A DNA stretch of 64,000 bases from Paulinella micropora (GCA_019918135.1 WBZZ01001140.1:201501-265500); one strand, 5' to 3'. Numbered from the stretch's first letter, positions 19,982-31,247 are shown. Translations and numbers: made by a program. The notes: generated from the sequence alone by a model not told the origin.

Positions 19982-21644
19982 ATGAGCAAGTACTTGGACT
20001 CGGAAGCGGCCGGCGGGAGCGACGAGAGCAGCGACTCGGAGGAGTCCCTGGACAGCGGGGAGGACTCACGAGAGAGCGACGACGACGGGTCGTTTATCGC
20101 GGACGACGACGAAGAGGACGAGGAGGAGGAGAAGAGCGGGGACGAAGCAGTGTCCAAGAAACGTGGGCGCCGCGAAGCCGGCGCGGATGGCCAGAAGGCC
20201 AAGAAGAGCCACAAGAAGAGCAACAAGAAGAAGAGCAAGAAGAAGAACAAGACAAGGCCACAGCAGGGGGAAGAAGACCGAAGTGCCAAGAAAAGAAAGA
20301 CCGAAGAAGGCGCCAAGCCCAAGAAGAAGGCGAAGCCCGCCAGGGGCGACAGCTCCGCGTCCACGTCGGGGTCCGAGGACGAGGCGGAAAAAAAACGCAC
20401 CCCCGACCTGTCGGCCGTTACGCAGCTGCAGGCCGGGCAACAGATCAACCCCTGGGAAAACCGCAACATAGAGTCGCTCATCAAGATGCCCGGCGCCTTG
20501 GCGGGTAAGTTCGCGGAGCACAGCGCCCTGCTGAAGGCGGTCTGGTCGGTGCGGCACGACTCGCGCGCGCTGCCCCAGCAGTTGCAGGCCAAGCAGAAGT
20601 TCTACATGACGGAGCCGGGGCTGCCCGGCAACAACGACAACTCCGGGGCCGCCGATACACGGAGCCGTGGCAACTGGGGCTGGAGCGCGCGTCTGCGCCT
20701 GAGCAAGCCCCTAAACAGCAAGAGCCTGGCGGCGCTCGGCGTGTTCGGCAAGGACAAGGCCGTGCAGCAAGTGCGCGTGGGCACCTCGAAGGCGTTGCGC
20801 GGCCTGCACTGGCGCCCGCCCCAAGAATTGGCGGGCCACCACAAGAAGTTCGACCCCGTGGCGCGCAACCTGCACAGCCTGGGCCGCGACGTGTTCAGCG
20901 AGCTGACCGTGGGCGATCTGGGCCAGCTGATCGTCCTGCCCGCTATTTCCGTTCGATCGTTCGGCGCCCCAGCCGCTCATTACCGCGTCCGGGGAGGCCC
21001 TGTACGTCATGATGACGCTGCGCGCCCCCGCGGGCAAGGGCGCCGTCGACGGCCTGCCCCACGTCGCGCTGCAGACGGGGCTGGCCACGTTCGTGAGCCT
21101 CGGGCTGGCGGCCGACTTGGTGCCACATCTGGCCGCTATCGAGCACTGCGGCAACAGGATCTATGACGAACGGGGCCAGGCCAAGGGCTTCCTGCTACCG
21201 TCGGGTCTGCTGGAGGTGGTACGCAAGCGGGCCCAGGACCCTAACTGGCTGCCGCCGCGCTACGTGGAGAGCTGCCAGGAATCAGAAAAGGCGGCGGAGG
21301 CGGCCTCGTCGTCGTCGTCGGCGCGCGCCGAGTCGTTGCCGGCGGGCCTGGAAAAGAAGCTCAAGGCGTTCGGCGAGGCACTGAGCGTAGTCCAGCACTT
21401 CTTTGCGGAGTCGGCGGCCTTCTACCGCGCCACCGCGGCGCAGAACCAGAACTTCGCGCGGGCGCAAGAAAAGAGCGCGGCGGCGATCGTGGGCGGGAGC
21501 AAGGCAGTGCAAGGGCTGCTGGAGGAGATCTCGGCACTGGCGCCGCCGCCAGTGCCGCCGGCGGCGGCGACAGTCGCAGCGGCAGTCGCAGCGCCCGAAA
21601 GCCCGGAGCCATCGAACGAGGGCGTGCGATCGGACACCGTGTAA
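19982..21644 (+). pseudogene. Acidic/lysine-rich nuclear-type protein, frame interrupted once
   Basis: The ATG at 19982 (MSKYLDSEAAGGSDESSDS at the start) leads an acidic Ser/Asp/Glu tract. It contains DDDGSFIADDDEEDEEEE, almost the same short motif as in the RING protein at 4511-6307. A long Lys-rich tract follows (KKSHKKSNKKKSKKK type, about 20200-20345), a strong nuclear and DNA/RNA-binding signature. The middle has a folded-looking region with NPWENRNIESLIK and an aromatic segment. The C-terminal part has a helix and an Ala/Pro-rich tail ending DTV at 21644. The frame changes once in the last third. No enzyme motif is seen; it could be a chromatin- or virion-core-associated protein. An AATAAA lies at about 21757. 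Confidence 0.55.
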
Positions 21645-21879
21645 AGGGGGCACCACAAAAAAAGACAGGGCAAAACCCTTCCTTCCCCCCCAACCCCCCC
21701 CCCCCGGAACCCTCCCGGTTACTCTCTCTCTCTCTCTTTCTTGCAGTTCTCAAGAATAATAAAACTAAAACAAAAAACAAACGGGAAACAACAACGAGGG
21801 GAGCGTACACGGGCACTGTACAAAAAAAACCAAAGCAAACAGCTCTTTAACAACCTGCTGGCGTCCAAACAAACCCGGA

Positions 21880-23232
21880 ATGCAGCGCGCCCTTCTACCG
21901 TCGCCGATCCAAGTAACACTGAACTGGCAGGAATCCATGAATGCGCAATACTCCCGGCAATCCCCCAGGCCGGGCCCCAAGTACGGCTGCCGCATCCCCA
22001 GCACCCACGTTCTGCGCGGCAGGCCGCTGGAGCAAGCCTGTCTGCCCACGTTTCTAGCCGTGGTGTGCGACGAGGACGACGAGCCCGTGATGAACGCGGT
22101 CGCGGCTAAAAAGGTTGTCTTGTTAGCGTGCCTGTTTGTGCGCGCCGACGACCCCGCCAAGAGGCTAGTGTTGTACAGGGTGCTGTCGCTGCCGACGGGG
22201 GGAGTGCTTTTTGTCCTCAAGGACAACACTCCGCTGACAGAGCCCGGCGAGACAATCGCGAGCCCGTTCCTGCAGCCGCCGCGCGAGCTGGAAATCAACG
22301 GCCACACACAAGGCGCGGCCGAATACCAGGAAATCAGAGGTTGGTGGGTACTCAAGGTTGCTGCGTGCGCGAGCGACCAGGATTTCTACGGGGTGGGGGC
22401 TCAGGTGCTGCTCGGGGGCCGTCCCGCGTACCTGGTCATAAGCCGCGGCCAGAAACATTTCTATTGCCTGAGCTGGGGCCAGATCCAGGCTAGCTACCGC
22501 ACGAATCGCGGCTTATGTGCGGTGGCTCCCAGAGTCCGGGTGCCACAGCTGCCCGCCGGCGCAGCGCCCGTCTGGGAGAGCATCGCTAAGCAATTGACGT
22601 GGCTGCCAAGCACGCCCCCCGCCGCGGAGTGGACCCCGGCCGTGCTGGGTGTGCTGATGCAGTGCCTGCCCGAGGGCAGCAAGTTGGTGTTCCGGCACGC
22701 CGACGGCGCGCAAACGCACTGCACCGTGGCCTTTAGACCCCTGGAAGAGGACAAACTGCTGGAGACGTTCTGTAGCTACCAGGCCGGCGACGGCGGCAGG
22801 GACACCAACACGAACGGTTCGGCCGTGCGGCTGCAGGTCTTGGCGGCCGCTTCTAGCGACGACCAGGGCAAGCTGGTCGAGGGGCTGTCGTTTTTTAGGC
22901 AGTTCGACAGAAACTGTTGTGTGAGCTTTGGCCAACAAAAGGGAGCGCACCACAGCAGCTGCCCCAGGCCCCGTCCGGGCGAGATGGTCTTTTCGTGCAG
23001 GCGCGACGACCTGTGCCTCCGGCAGGGAGTCAATTACGGCAGGTTGATCAGGATAGAAAGCCTGGACCAGCAGCAAACGCTTTCCTGGCAGCTGGGCCTG
23101 GCCCAGCTCAGGCAGGGGCGAACGGTCAAGTTCTTTGTAGGCGGCTTACACGACCGTCGGGGCGGCACGATCTCTGTCTTAGAACTCCGGCCAGCCGCCG
23201 GTCCGCCGGGGGCAGCTGCTGTGCACCAGTGA
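21880..23232 (+). CDS. Unknown protein, 450 residues
   Basis: An intact frame from ATG 21880 (MQRALLPSPIQVTLNWQES at the start) to 23232, with strongly G/C third positions. It has a mixed beta-rich composition with many aromatic and Cys residues (for example FDRNCCVSFGQQKGAHHSSC at about 22899-22958) and no transmembrane segment. The pattern of alternating hydrophobic strands suggests a beta-sandwich or repeated beta domain. No motif that I can assign. The upstream A-rich DNA (AAAAAAAACCAAAGC near 21830) resembles leaders of other genes here. Confidence 0.65.
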   Translation: MQRALLPSPIQVTLNWQESMNAQYSRQSPRPGPKYGCRIPSTHVLRGRPLEQACLPTFLAVVCDEDDEPVMNAVAAKKVVLLACLFVRADDPAKRLVLYRVLSLPTGGVLFVLKDNTPLTEPGETIASPFLQPPRELEINGHTQGAAEYQEIRGWWVLKVAACASDQDFYGVGAQVLLGGRPAYLVISRGQKHFYCLSWGQIQASYRTNRGLCAVAPRVRVPQLPAGAAPVWESIAKQLTWLPSTPPAAEWTPAVLGVLMQCLPEGSKLVFRHADGAQTHCTVAFRPLEEDKLLETFCSYQAGDGGRDTNTNGSAVRLQVLAAASSDDQGKLVEGLSFFRQFDRNCCVSFGQQKGAHHSSCPRPRPGEMVFSCRRDDLCLRQGVNYGRLIRIESLDQQQTLSWQLGLAQLRQGRTVKFFVGGLHDRRGGTISVLELRPAAGPPGAAAVHQ

Positions 23233-23691
23233 TTTCTCCCTCCCGAAATTGAACAGAAAACCAGGGGAAACGGGAAAAACCAGGGGACACGAGAAAGAAA
23301 CCAGGGGACACGGGAAAAAACCAAGGGGGGGGGGGGGGGCGGGGTTGAGGGGCCCAGAGAAGAGCGGGGCGGGGGCTATGTTTGTTTTTTGGGCGGGACA
23401 GAAATACGGGCGCGGTGAAAAGGGGCGACATGTTGAGACGGGAGAGGTGGGGAGGGGGGGCGAAATGTTGAGCCGCAGCCACAAATTTCACACAGACACT
23501 TTTCCAACGCCCGGGGGCGGGGGTTGTTGCGACCGGGTGGGCGGGAGTGGGCGTCAGGGGAAGAAATGTACAGCAAAAGAAAAACGAAGTTGGGAGGCGG
23601 TGAAAGAAGAGGCCAAAAAAAAGGTAGCCAATAAAAAAAACGCCGTAGTTTTTTTTTCGAGGCCTCCCCCCCCCCAAAAAAAAGAAAAGCC
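23233..23691. repeat. Intergenic purine-rich region with ACCAGGGGAAACGGGAAAA-type repeats
   Basis: At about 23260-23325 the sequence AACCAGGGGACACGAGAAAG is repeated imperfectly three to four times, each with ACCAGGGGA. G14 follows near 23325. An AATAAA occurs at about 23630. Frames on the minus strand reflect the repeat only. Confidence 0.7.
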
Positions 23692-25685
23692 ATGAGTTTT
23701 CAAGAGGCGGCAGAAATTGTGGCTACCAGATTAGAGGGCGAGCCCGGCGGTACTCAGGCCGCCACGGAGTCTGCGACGGGTGCGCCGGCGACGGATGCGC
23801 CCGTGACGGGTGCGCCTGCGACGGATGCGCCTGCGACGGATGCGCCTGCGACGGGTGCGCCCGTGACGACGAACGCGGAGGTTGACTGTCCACCGGTGCC
23901 GGACTACGCGGAGGTTGACTGGAAGCGCGTGAACGACCTGCAGACGTTTGGCACCGGTGCTTGAAGTACTGCACGACGGATCGGTGCGTCCAGGTTGTGC
24001 TCGTCGGTGGCGAGCAAAACAGTGTCCAACCGCAGACCGCCCTGAACGACTGCGTGCCCCCCGTGTGCGTGATGTTCGCGATGCCGCAGAGGGACAAGCA
24101 GGCGCCGCTGTGCCAGCGGGCGATGCCGATCGAGTCGGTGTGCTACCGCCCCGCGGCCTTGGTAGACAGCTTCTTGGTGGCGTCGAAACGCTTTGGCTGG
24201 AGCGGCGCCCTGCACGCCGAACTGGTGGGGCTGGCGGGCGCCGACGCGGCGCCCCGCGCCCTGATCAGGACGGAGGCACAGTGGCATTTGCTGCTCTTCT
24301 ACGCCGCGCTGGGCAAGCTGTTCGGCAACAGTCCGCCCTGGCTGCCGGCGCGTGAGGGCGCCAGGCGCAAGTGGCGCCAGCTCGTGAGGGACGAGCTGTT
24401 CTGTGTGTTGCCCCGCGGCACCACGGCGGTCCCCTGCGAAGCAGAGCTGGGCCACGAAACGCTAAACGCGGTGACACGCATGTGCAGGGACGTCCTGGCG
24501 CTGCCGGCCCTGGAGGCACGGGACTTGAGCCTGTTGTACCGCTACGTGCGCGAACACGCCGTGCTGGTACGTTCGATTTTGTCCGACGGCGTGGTGGGCA
24601 TAGCGCTGAACCCCCTGCTCGCCAGGGTGCCCAGGGCCCTGAACCACAACCTGGCGGCCCTGCACGACCGCGTCGGGGTGGCCACCGTGTGCACGACGGC
24701 GATCCCCGCCGTGCTGCCGCCGTGGACGGAGGAGTCGTTGGGCAGGCGCTACGGCGCGATCACGCCCGAACTGTGTGCGTACGTGACGCAGGAAGTCGAG
24801 GACACGGTCGGGGCCACGGTCGAGGAGATGCTGGGCACGGAGCTCGCGAAAGAAGTACTCGGCGGGTTGAGCCAGGTGCGCGCGCTGCTGGCGTTAGAGC
24901 ACACGCTGCGCCCGTTCGAGCTGGAGCCGGCCAAGCTCGAGGAGCTGTGCCTGCTGGTGTCGCGCTTCGTCGCGGGGGATGCCACGCTGAGGCTGGCGCG
25001 CACGGTGTACGCACAACAGCTCGTGCTGCAGGCCGAGAGCGAGGAGCTGCCGCAGGTGGAAAGGCGCGCGGCTCCAGTGCGCACCAGGCGCAACTGGTGG
25101 GAGGAGCCCGCAGGGCTGGCGGACAGCCTGCCGATCATGGAGCTGGTCATGGTTTATCTGCAGGGCTTTATGACGCTGCTGCACCGCCTGAGCGCACGAC
25201 GGCTGATTAAGATTATCTCCAGGCAGCAGCAGCAGCAAAAGGGCAACCACGAGCAAGAACACGACGCCGGCGTCCGCTCGGTGCAGGCGGTGTGGGCGTA
25301 CCGCCTGATGACCAACTGCGTCAATTATCTGCACTTGTTCTTTGAATCGGTGCCGCACATCATGCAGTACACCCGCCGCCAGCTGCGGCGCCCGCCACTG
25401 TTCACCCACGGCCTGGAGCTGTCGGTGCGCCTGCACTGCTCCGCCACGGTGCTGCTGCGGTTCCTGTTCGGCCTCAAGGGCGCGGGCTCGAACGTGTGTG
25501 CCGGCTGGCTCGACACGACGTGGCCGCTGCACACGCTGCTAGCGCAGAGCTTGGAAGACGCCCTGGTCTGCGAGGCCAAGAAGGCGTGCCCCTCGCGCAA
25601 AGCACGCAACGACGCCCTGGCGACTTGTATTAACAACCTAGAATCCATGTTCCACGGCAGCGTCAGGAAGCCCGAACTCGACTGA
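23692..25685 (+). pseudogene. Long unknown protein with N-terminal TDAPA repeats, frame interrupted once
   Basis: The ATG at 23692 starts MSFQEAAEIVATRLEGEPGG and then a tract of 5-residue units (ATGAP, ATDAP, VTGAP) coded by an imperfect 15-bp DNA repeat (23775-23870). After a single frame change soon after, a frame of about 570 residues continues to 25685 with no ATG at its own start, which is why I join the two as one gene. This part is helical and Leu/Arg/Glu-rich, with a polyGln stretch (RQQQQQKG near 25222) and an aromatic C-terminal region. No family recognised. Its length and even composition suggest a real structural or scaffold-type protein. Confidence 0.55.
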
Positions 25686-25870
25686 AGACAGTAAAAAAAA
25701 TAAGCCAAAAAGTGGACAGTACCAATGTGTTTTGCTTCTTTTTTTATTAGTTATGATTAAAACAAAAAAACTTCTTTTTTCTCTGCCAACAAGCATGCCT
25801 TGGCGATGATGTCCTGCGCGTCGTAGCACAACCGTGACCGTACAGTAGGAAAGAGTACAAATGCTGGATA

Positions 25871-26445
25871 CTAGTTGACGTATCCGGTATATGTCTTTCG
25901 CCAAGACTCGAATGACTCTTGTAAATAGTCTCGGTCGTTTTGTTCGCGGATGTTGGTGTAAAAAGAAGACTCCGTGACTTCCTTCCATTTCTTGTCGGCT
26001 TTGCCGATACCGAAGCCACCAGCTGGTCGTCGCGCCCTCTGCTCTGTGAAGCTCTTGATCTCTTTTGCGTACCTCTTATCACTTCATCCATCTTTCCTTC
26101 TGCTACCGCTTGCGTCAATTGTTGCGTTAATGCCGTGACTCTTTTTTCGCAATACTCGATGCTTCCTCCCGCAGCTCCATCAGTGAACTGCTTGTTGCTC
26201 AGAGTTCTCTTTATTTCTGTGAAGACTTTCGTCACAAGGTACTGTTCTACTGCCAAGAGCTTAGCAATCCGATCCTTTCTTTTGGTTTCACTGCTTTCTT
26301 CCCTGCAAAGTCGTTGCACATAACGGGCGAACTTGTCACTATCGGCAGCATGTGATCCTGACGGTAAATAACTTTTCGCGTCGCCTTTCACCTCTTGATA
26401 GATCGTGTTCAATTGGCACGATACTGAGTGTTCATCGCTGCTCAT
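25871..26445 (-). pseudogene. Unknown helical protein, about 190 residues
   Basis: The ATG at 26445 (MSSDEHSVSCQLNTIYQEVK at the start) opens a helical Lys/Glu-rich protein, less GC-rich than its neighbours. After about residue 140 one frame continues into a Thr/Ser-rich low-complexity tail to 25747, while another frame gives a more natural ending (YLQESFESWRKTYTGYVN, stop at 25871). I use the latter. One frame change. No family recognised. Confidence 0.45.
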
Positions 26446-26702
26446 AGCTGGCAATGCTCGGTTTTTTCGACACGCTTAATTTTACATGTTCTTTACATAT
26501 CTTGGCTAATTTTCTTTTTTTTGGGAGCCTTGAAATTAGAGATCGCGCGCTTCATCATACAAAGCGATTGAAAATGGGCGTTGATGCGACTGTACACGGG
26601 GGTATTGCCGGGAAGGGGGGGAAATGAAATGTCTTTTCTTTAGGCTATTTCACCCTCCCCTCTCTCTCTTCCCGAGAAAGAAAAGAAGGGGTGGCTTTTT
26701 TC
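26446..26702. other. Short intergenic gap
   Basis: No gene seen. A GGGAAGGGGGGGAAATG tract and a CTCTCTCT tract lie between two minus-strand genes. Confidence 0.6.
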
Positions 26703-27656
26703 TCACGCACACTGTTGCAGGAAGTCCTGCAGCGGCAGGGACTTGGTCGCGGGTGGCAGGGCCAGCACGCAGTCGAGTTCGACCGTCTCGTTAGCCACGC
26801 GGCAGCGGTACAACCACGCAAAGTCCGCGGGCAGCAGCGCATTTAACGACAGCGGCCAGCACTGTAACAGCCCGCCCGCTACTTGCAACGATTCGCTTTC
26901 GGCGGGGCGGCCGCACGAGTGGCCGCGCCAGGGGCACCGGGCCTGCAGCAGTTCTGTCAGCTCCGAGCGGGCTACGCCCGCGTTGTTGGGCCACGCGCAG
27001 AAAGTATCTGTCGACAGCGGCAGCCGCTCCGCCACGTACACGGCTTCGCTCCAGATCCACAGCGCGGGCCGGAACGGCAGCGCCCCCGCACCCTCGGGCA
27101 CAGACTCCGGCGACTCTTTCCATTCTAACGACGTGTAAGCTACAAAGCAGAAGTCCGCGTTGCCGATGTAGCCGCCGTACGCCGCGTCGTACAAGTACGC
27201 GCGCGACAGCTCCAACCGGCCGTCGCCATCTTCAGTCCGTGACAGGCACGACCAGTACATGGACTGGTCCAGCACGGCGCCGTCGACTGTGCTAGAGATC
27301 TTCAGCGCCCACGAGTAGTCGATGGCACACTCAAAGGTGCGCAGGCCTCACACAAAAGTCACGGCCAGCGGCACCTCGCACGCGGGGCCGGCGTAGCCGC
27401 TCGCGCACGTGCACACGGGCGTACCGCCCGTGAACAACGGGCCGCAGACACCCTTGTTGCTGCACGACGGGTCGTCTTGTCCCGCTAGCCCCCGGCACGT
27501 CACGCACTGCGGCTCGGTCGCACTGACACTCGAAAGGTCGAAATAGCCGCCGTTGCACGCGCACCGGCGCGGGCCGACGTTCCCCAACGGAATCTGCCCA
27601 GCATTGGACGGGCAGACTGCTGTTGCTACGGGCAAACACCACCACGCCAGCCACAT
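26703..27656 (-). pseudogene. Secreted protein with an EGF-like domain, frame interrupted once
   Basis: The ATG at 27656 gives a signal peptide (MWLAWWCLPVATAVC) with a likely cut after residue 14 or 15. A Cys-rich segment follows and then an EGF-like domain with the ending CTCASGYAGPACE (C-x-C-x5-G-x2-C), about residues 75-100. One frame change follows, then a C-terminal region of about 200 residues with FCFVAYTSLEWKESPESV and paired cysteines, ending at 26703. Seen: signal peptide and EGF ending. Inferred: cell-surface or virion-surface adhesion or secretion. Lies head-to-head with the lipase-like gene. Confidence 0.55.
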
Positions 27657-28117
27657 CTCGATTTGCGCGCACAATCCACACCCTACAGGTCCTAAGGACG
27701 CACGGAGCGGGGGGAAGGAAACAAGGGGGGGGGGGGGGGGAGAGAAGGGGCAGACAGCAGCCTTGCGCGAACAAAAGGGCCAAAAAAGACAGAAGAAGAC
27801 AACGTTGGGGCGGTTGGACCGTTTTCCTTTGTTACAAAGATCAAGAGACGCGGTGAGCAGACGAATTTTTTGGCGCGGGGGAGGGCGGGAAAGGGAGGAG
27901 GGGCCAAAGCTTGGTTCGGACGGTGATGTCCGGCAGTGCAAGAAACAAGGCCTCGGGGGGAGATTTTTTTTCTTTCTTGTTGGCCCTTTTCCCGCCCTCA
28001 GCCGGTGCTTGGGCGACTGTTGCCAAAAAAAGATTCAAGAAAGGAACAAGAAAAAATAGTTCCCCCTAAAAAGGGGACAACGGCGCCGGGCCGAGGAAAG
28101 AAAACGCCAAAAAAAAG
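27657..28117. other. Divergent intergenic region with G14 run
   Basis: A promoter region for the EGF-like gene (minus) and the lipase-like gene (plus). It holds a G14 run near 27727 and A-rich leaders. No gene seen. Confidence 0.65.
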
Positions 28118-29284
28118 ATGTCCAGCCGAAACGCCGCGACCAAACACCACTACATTGCAGCTGCGATGCTGTCCGCACTGACTTCGGTCTCGGCCGACTG
28201 CCTACCCACGATCTTCACTGCCTGCAACCTAAAGCCCGCAGACCTCATACAGGCGCTGGACCCGGCCCAAACAGACTCCCCGGTCAACGTCCAATTAGCC
28301 GAAAGGTTAAACACAGAATTGTTGGAGAATCACATCGATTGTTGCCAGCGCCTGGTCCTGGGTGTTCAGGACTGCTCGTACAAATGTACGGCGACTCGTC
28401 CTGAACAGGAAACAGTCAGAGTGCCGGCCCAGAAATTTCACTGCCCCAGGCTCGAGATTAGCTGCACTCTCTGGCAAATAGCAGAGGTTGCCGTGCTGGT
28501 GATCAGGGCTACGTCCAGGGCCCCCAACAGGTGGACGGACCTGCAGGTCTACCCTAGGCGCCTCAGGGGCCTAACCCCAAATCCCCGCAACCTGGCGCAG
28601 CACGCCCTAGCCCACATAGCGTCCTTGGACCAAGAGGCGGACCCTCGCATCCACAGCGGCTTCTTGCACGCGGTGCGCTGTTGCGCCATCAACCGATGTC
28701 TAGACAGACTGCAGAAGACCAAGTGGGACAAGCTATGGTGCCTAGGCATGTCGCTCGGGGGTGCGCTGTGTACGCTCACGGCCCTCGTGGCCACCGACCT
28801 GTTTGCGGGCCAACACGTGCACTGCATGAGCCCGGGCGCGCCCCAGGTTGGCGGCAACCAGTGCGCCAATACTCTGTTATTGAAGCGCTTGGGCCTCGGC
28901 ACAGAAGAGGCACAAAGGAGCTGGACCCGCCTTTTCAAGGACAACGATCGTAACTGCCGTTTGCCGGGAGAAATCTGGGGGCTCGGCTTTTATCAGCACC
29001 CCCAGCAAATTTCTGTCTATCCCCACTACCGGGCGGTCAACATGCAAAGCTTGGACATCCAGACTGCCTGGACAAGATTCGACGCGTGCGTGCGCGTGGC
29101 TATGGCACAGCAAGACGACGAATATAGTCATCACGCGGTCTACGCGAGTTGCCTCATGATTCTACCGCTGCTAAAGTCAGTGCACCACCGCAAATTGCGC
29201 AGTGGCCCGACAGACAGAGAGAAAGAAAAAGCAAAAAGCAGACCTTCAGAAAAAGAAACACACACAGTCAAAAAGAAAAGTTAA
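28118..29284 (+). CDS. Class 3 (fungal-type) lipase-like alpha/beta hydrolase
   Basis: An intact frame of 388 residues from ATG 28118, after an A-rich leader (CCAAAAAAAAGATG). The nucleophile elbow is GMSLGGAL at 210-217 (S212), the class 3 lipase GxSLGG type. It is preceded by the strand AVLVIRAT (125-132) and an IHSGFLHAV segment (178-186) typical of the family, and followed by SPGAPQVGG (238-246). Candidate acids are D275 or D277 in KDNDRNCRLP, and the candidate His is in YSHHAVY (336-342). These match the Ser-Asp-His order of Lipase_3. The substrate is unknown, acylglycerols or phospholipids by family. A hydrophobic stretch near residues 11-27 is weak as a signal peptide. The C-terminal 45 residues are Lys/Ser-rich and probably disordered. 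Confidence 0.8.
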   Translation: MSSRNAATKHHYIAAAMLSALTSVSADCLPTIFTACNLKPADLIQALDPAQTDSPVNVQLAERLNTELLENHIDCCQRLVLGVQDCSYKCTATRPEQETVRVPAQKFHCPRLEISCTLWQIAEVAVLVIRATSRAPNRWTDLQVYPRRLRGLTPNPRNLAQHALAHIASLDQEADPRIHSGFLHAVRCCAINRCLDRLQKTKWDKLWCLGMSLGGALCTLTALVATDLFAGQHVHCMSPGAPQVGGNQCANTLLLKRLGLGTEEAQRSWTRLFKDNDRNCRLPGEIWGLGFYQHPQQISVYPHYRAVNMQSLDIQTAWTRFDACVRVAMAQQDDEYSHHAVYASCLMILPLLKSVHHRKLRSGPTDREKEKAKSRPSEKETHTVKKKS

Positions 29285-29692
29285 AATCTTCGAACCCGAT
29301 CGATTTTGCTTTATTTTTTCTACAGTTTATTAAAAACATTCTTTTTGTACGTCGACAGAGAGACACACTGCAGTCCTTTTTTTGCAACGACGGCCCCCCC
29401 CCCCTCCAAGCCACACACTGGTGGAAAGTAGGTTCTTAGAAAGGGGGGGGCCGCACAAAACGAGCGGGCGGCAAATGTGGGAGGGGATTTTTTTATACTG
29501 AAAATCGCCCTCCCCCTCCCCTCCTCCCTCCCCAAGCCGTTGGCTCGCCCCCACCCGCCAAAAAAACACACAAAAAAATCTGTGCAATCTAAGATAAGGA
29601 GGGGGGGGGGAGGACCCAAAACAAAACAAGTTTGACTACTTTGTTTTTCCATTAAAAACAATTCATAATCGACCAAGCTGTCTTGGTTCAAT
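29285..29692. other. Intergenic region with poly-C, G10 and A/T runs
   Basis: Includes TTTATT near 29309, a C10 run near 29395 and a GGGGGGGGGG run near 29602. Frames on the minus strand are low-complexity. No gene seen. Confidence 0.65.
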
Positions 29693-31247
29693 ATGTCCGC
29701 GGAAGATGTTAAGGCCGTCGTGCCGGTCACCAGCGCGCTCTCAACCGTCGAAAACAAAGCTTCTGTCGAGGCGCCACGCGCGGGCGACGCGAAAGTAGTG
29801 CTGGACCAGATGCCCATCTTGCAAACCTACACCGAAGCGTTTTTGCGCGAAAACGGCATCAGGTGCACCACAGACGGAAAATATGCTGTTAGGGAGGTTA
29901 TTTGCCTCGTTTTGCGGTGTACCCCCACCCAATCCCGTAATATCTGGGATCATTCTTTGCGCCAAATCTCTCGGCCCGGCCGTGCCATTAACACTGATGA
30001 TTTCAGTGTTGTGTATAATATGCACAAATTCCCGGTAAGTGGCAGAGGGTCTGGCCGGGCCGTCCCGGTGGCCACCCAGCCGGAAATTATCAAGCTTTTG
30101 GCGCAGCTGCCTCAGGGCAAAGCGCTCAGGGGGGAAATGGCGCAGCTTTATTCGAGAACGCCAACGGCGATCGTGACGCGGAAGCAGTGTATGCCGTCAA
30201 GCGCAAGGAAGTGTCGTCGGCTACGCGCAAGGCGGCCCTGAGCTGTTTCAAGCGATCGAAGCACGCGGACTCCGACTCGGAGGACGGCGCGAACGAGGTG
30301 CTCGAGTTGAAGTTGGCCCTGCAGAACCGCAACAACGACTTTCTGCAACTGCAGCTGCAGCACTCCGAACTGAAGAACACGCTGGTACAGAAGGAGTTGG
30401 ATTACCAGATCCAACTAAACAAGAGCGAGCAGCAGCTCACCGTAACCTCGAAAGACCTCGAAATTTCTCGGCAGCAGACCGAAATCTCCAAGCGAGACAT
30501 GATCATCGCAGTGCGCGCGGCCCAGGACAAGGCGCTCGCTCGTAGGCGTGCCTTTCTGGGGCTGGAGGCCCGGGAGGTCGTGTCAGCCACCGTGACCGTT
30601 AAGGACAAGCACACACTCATGCGCACTGTCGGCCGAGCGTTCCCGAAGGACATGGCACGGTTTCTGTCGGGCTACGGGACGAGCGAGTTCCGCAGGGTGT
30701 TTGACGCACGAGTGCAAGCTCTGACTGGCCACGACGGCAGCTCAGTGACAGCGACGGGGCGAGCCGACGCGAATGCCAGGGCGGCGCCGGTGGCGCTAGC
30801 AGAACTGCAACGCGCGGCACGGGCGGTGCTGAGACTGTCGGATGCACAGGTCGCAAAACACTTCGGGACCCGCACCTGGCAAAGAATTTTGGCTGGCGTT
30901 GCAGCAGTGATATGTCTGAGGCTGCCACGCAGAACTCGCGCGTCGATCGAGGTGTGCCTAGGGCATCTGTGCATCTACCTGGAGGCGTTCGTAAAATTTG
31001 CGCAGGCCACGGACACGAGCGCCTTCTTCGAACAGACGGCGCACTACCCGAGGTCCGGGACATGCTGTTCGCCGAGGTCGTCGACCGAGAACAGGTGTTT
31101 CTGTTCACGCTGGACGAGCCCGACGGCCTGTGCAAGAAGGCGGACGAGATCGCGGAACGACTGCGGTTCGCACGCCTGGGCGACTGCGCTGAGTCGCGTG
31201 CGTTCTGGGAAGAGCGCGGCCTGCCCTGCGACTTTCTGTATGCCTGA
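29693..31247 (+). pseudogene. Unknown coiled-coil protein, frame interrupted about twice
   Basis: The ATG at 29693 (MSAEDVKAVVPVTSALSTVE at the start) opens an N-terminal domain with RNIWDHSLRQIS and DDFSVVYNMHKFPV, which could be a small DNA-binding or KilA/BRO-like module, though I cannot confirm it. A long coiled coil follows (30290-30530, heptad LKLALQNRNND and similar). A basic helical domain with RAFPKDMARFLSGYGTSEF comes next, and the C-terminal part (EVVDREQVFLFTLDEPDGL) ends at 31247. The signal changes frame about twice. The architecture of an N-terminal globular domain plus coiled coil plus C-terminal domain is reminiscent of viral BRO-type regulators. That is inference. Confidence 0.45.

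Noticed and set aside
20066-20592. Minus-strand Ser/Leu-rich frames opposite the Lys-rich tract
   Set aside because: A mirror of the acidic and lysine codons of the plus-strand gene; no motif.
24371-25532. Long frames on both strands inside the 23.7-25.7 kb gene
   Set aside because: High G/C at third positions opens shadow frames. Their Arg/Ala/Gly-rich composition has no domain.
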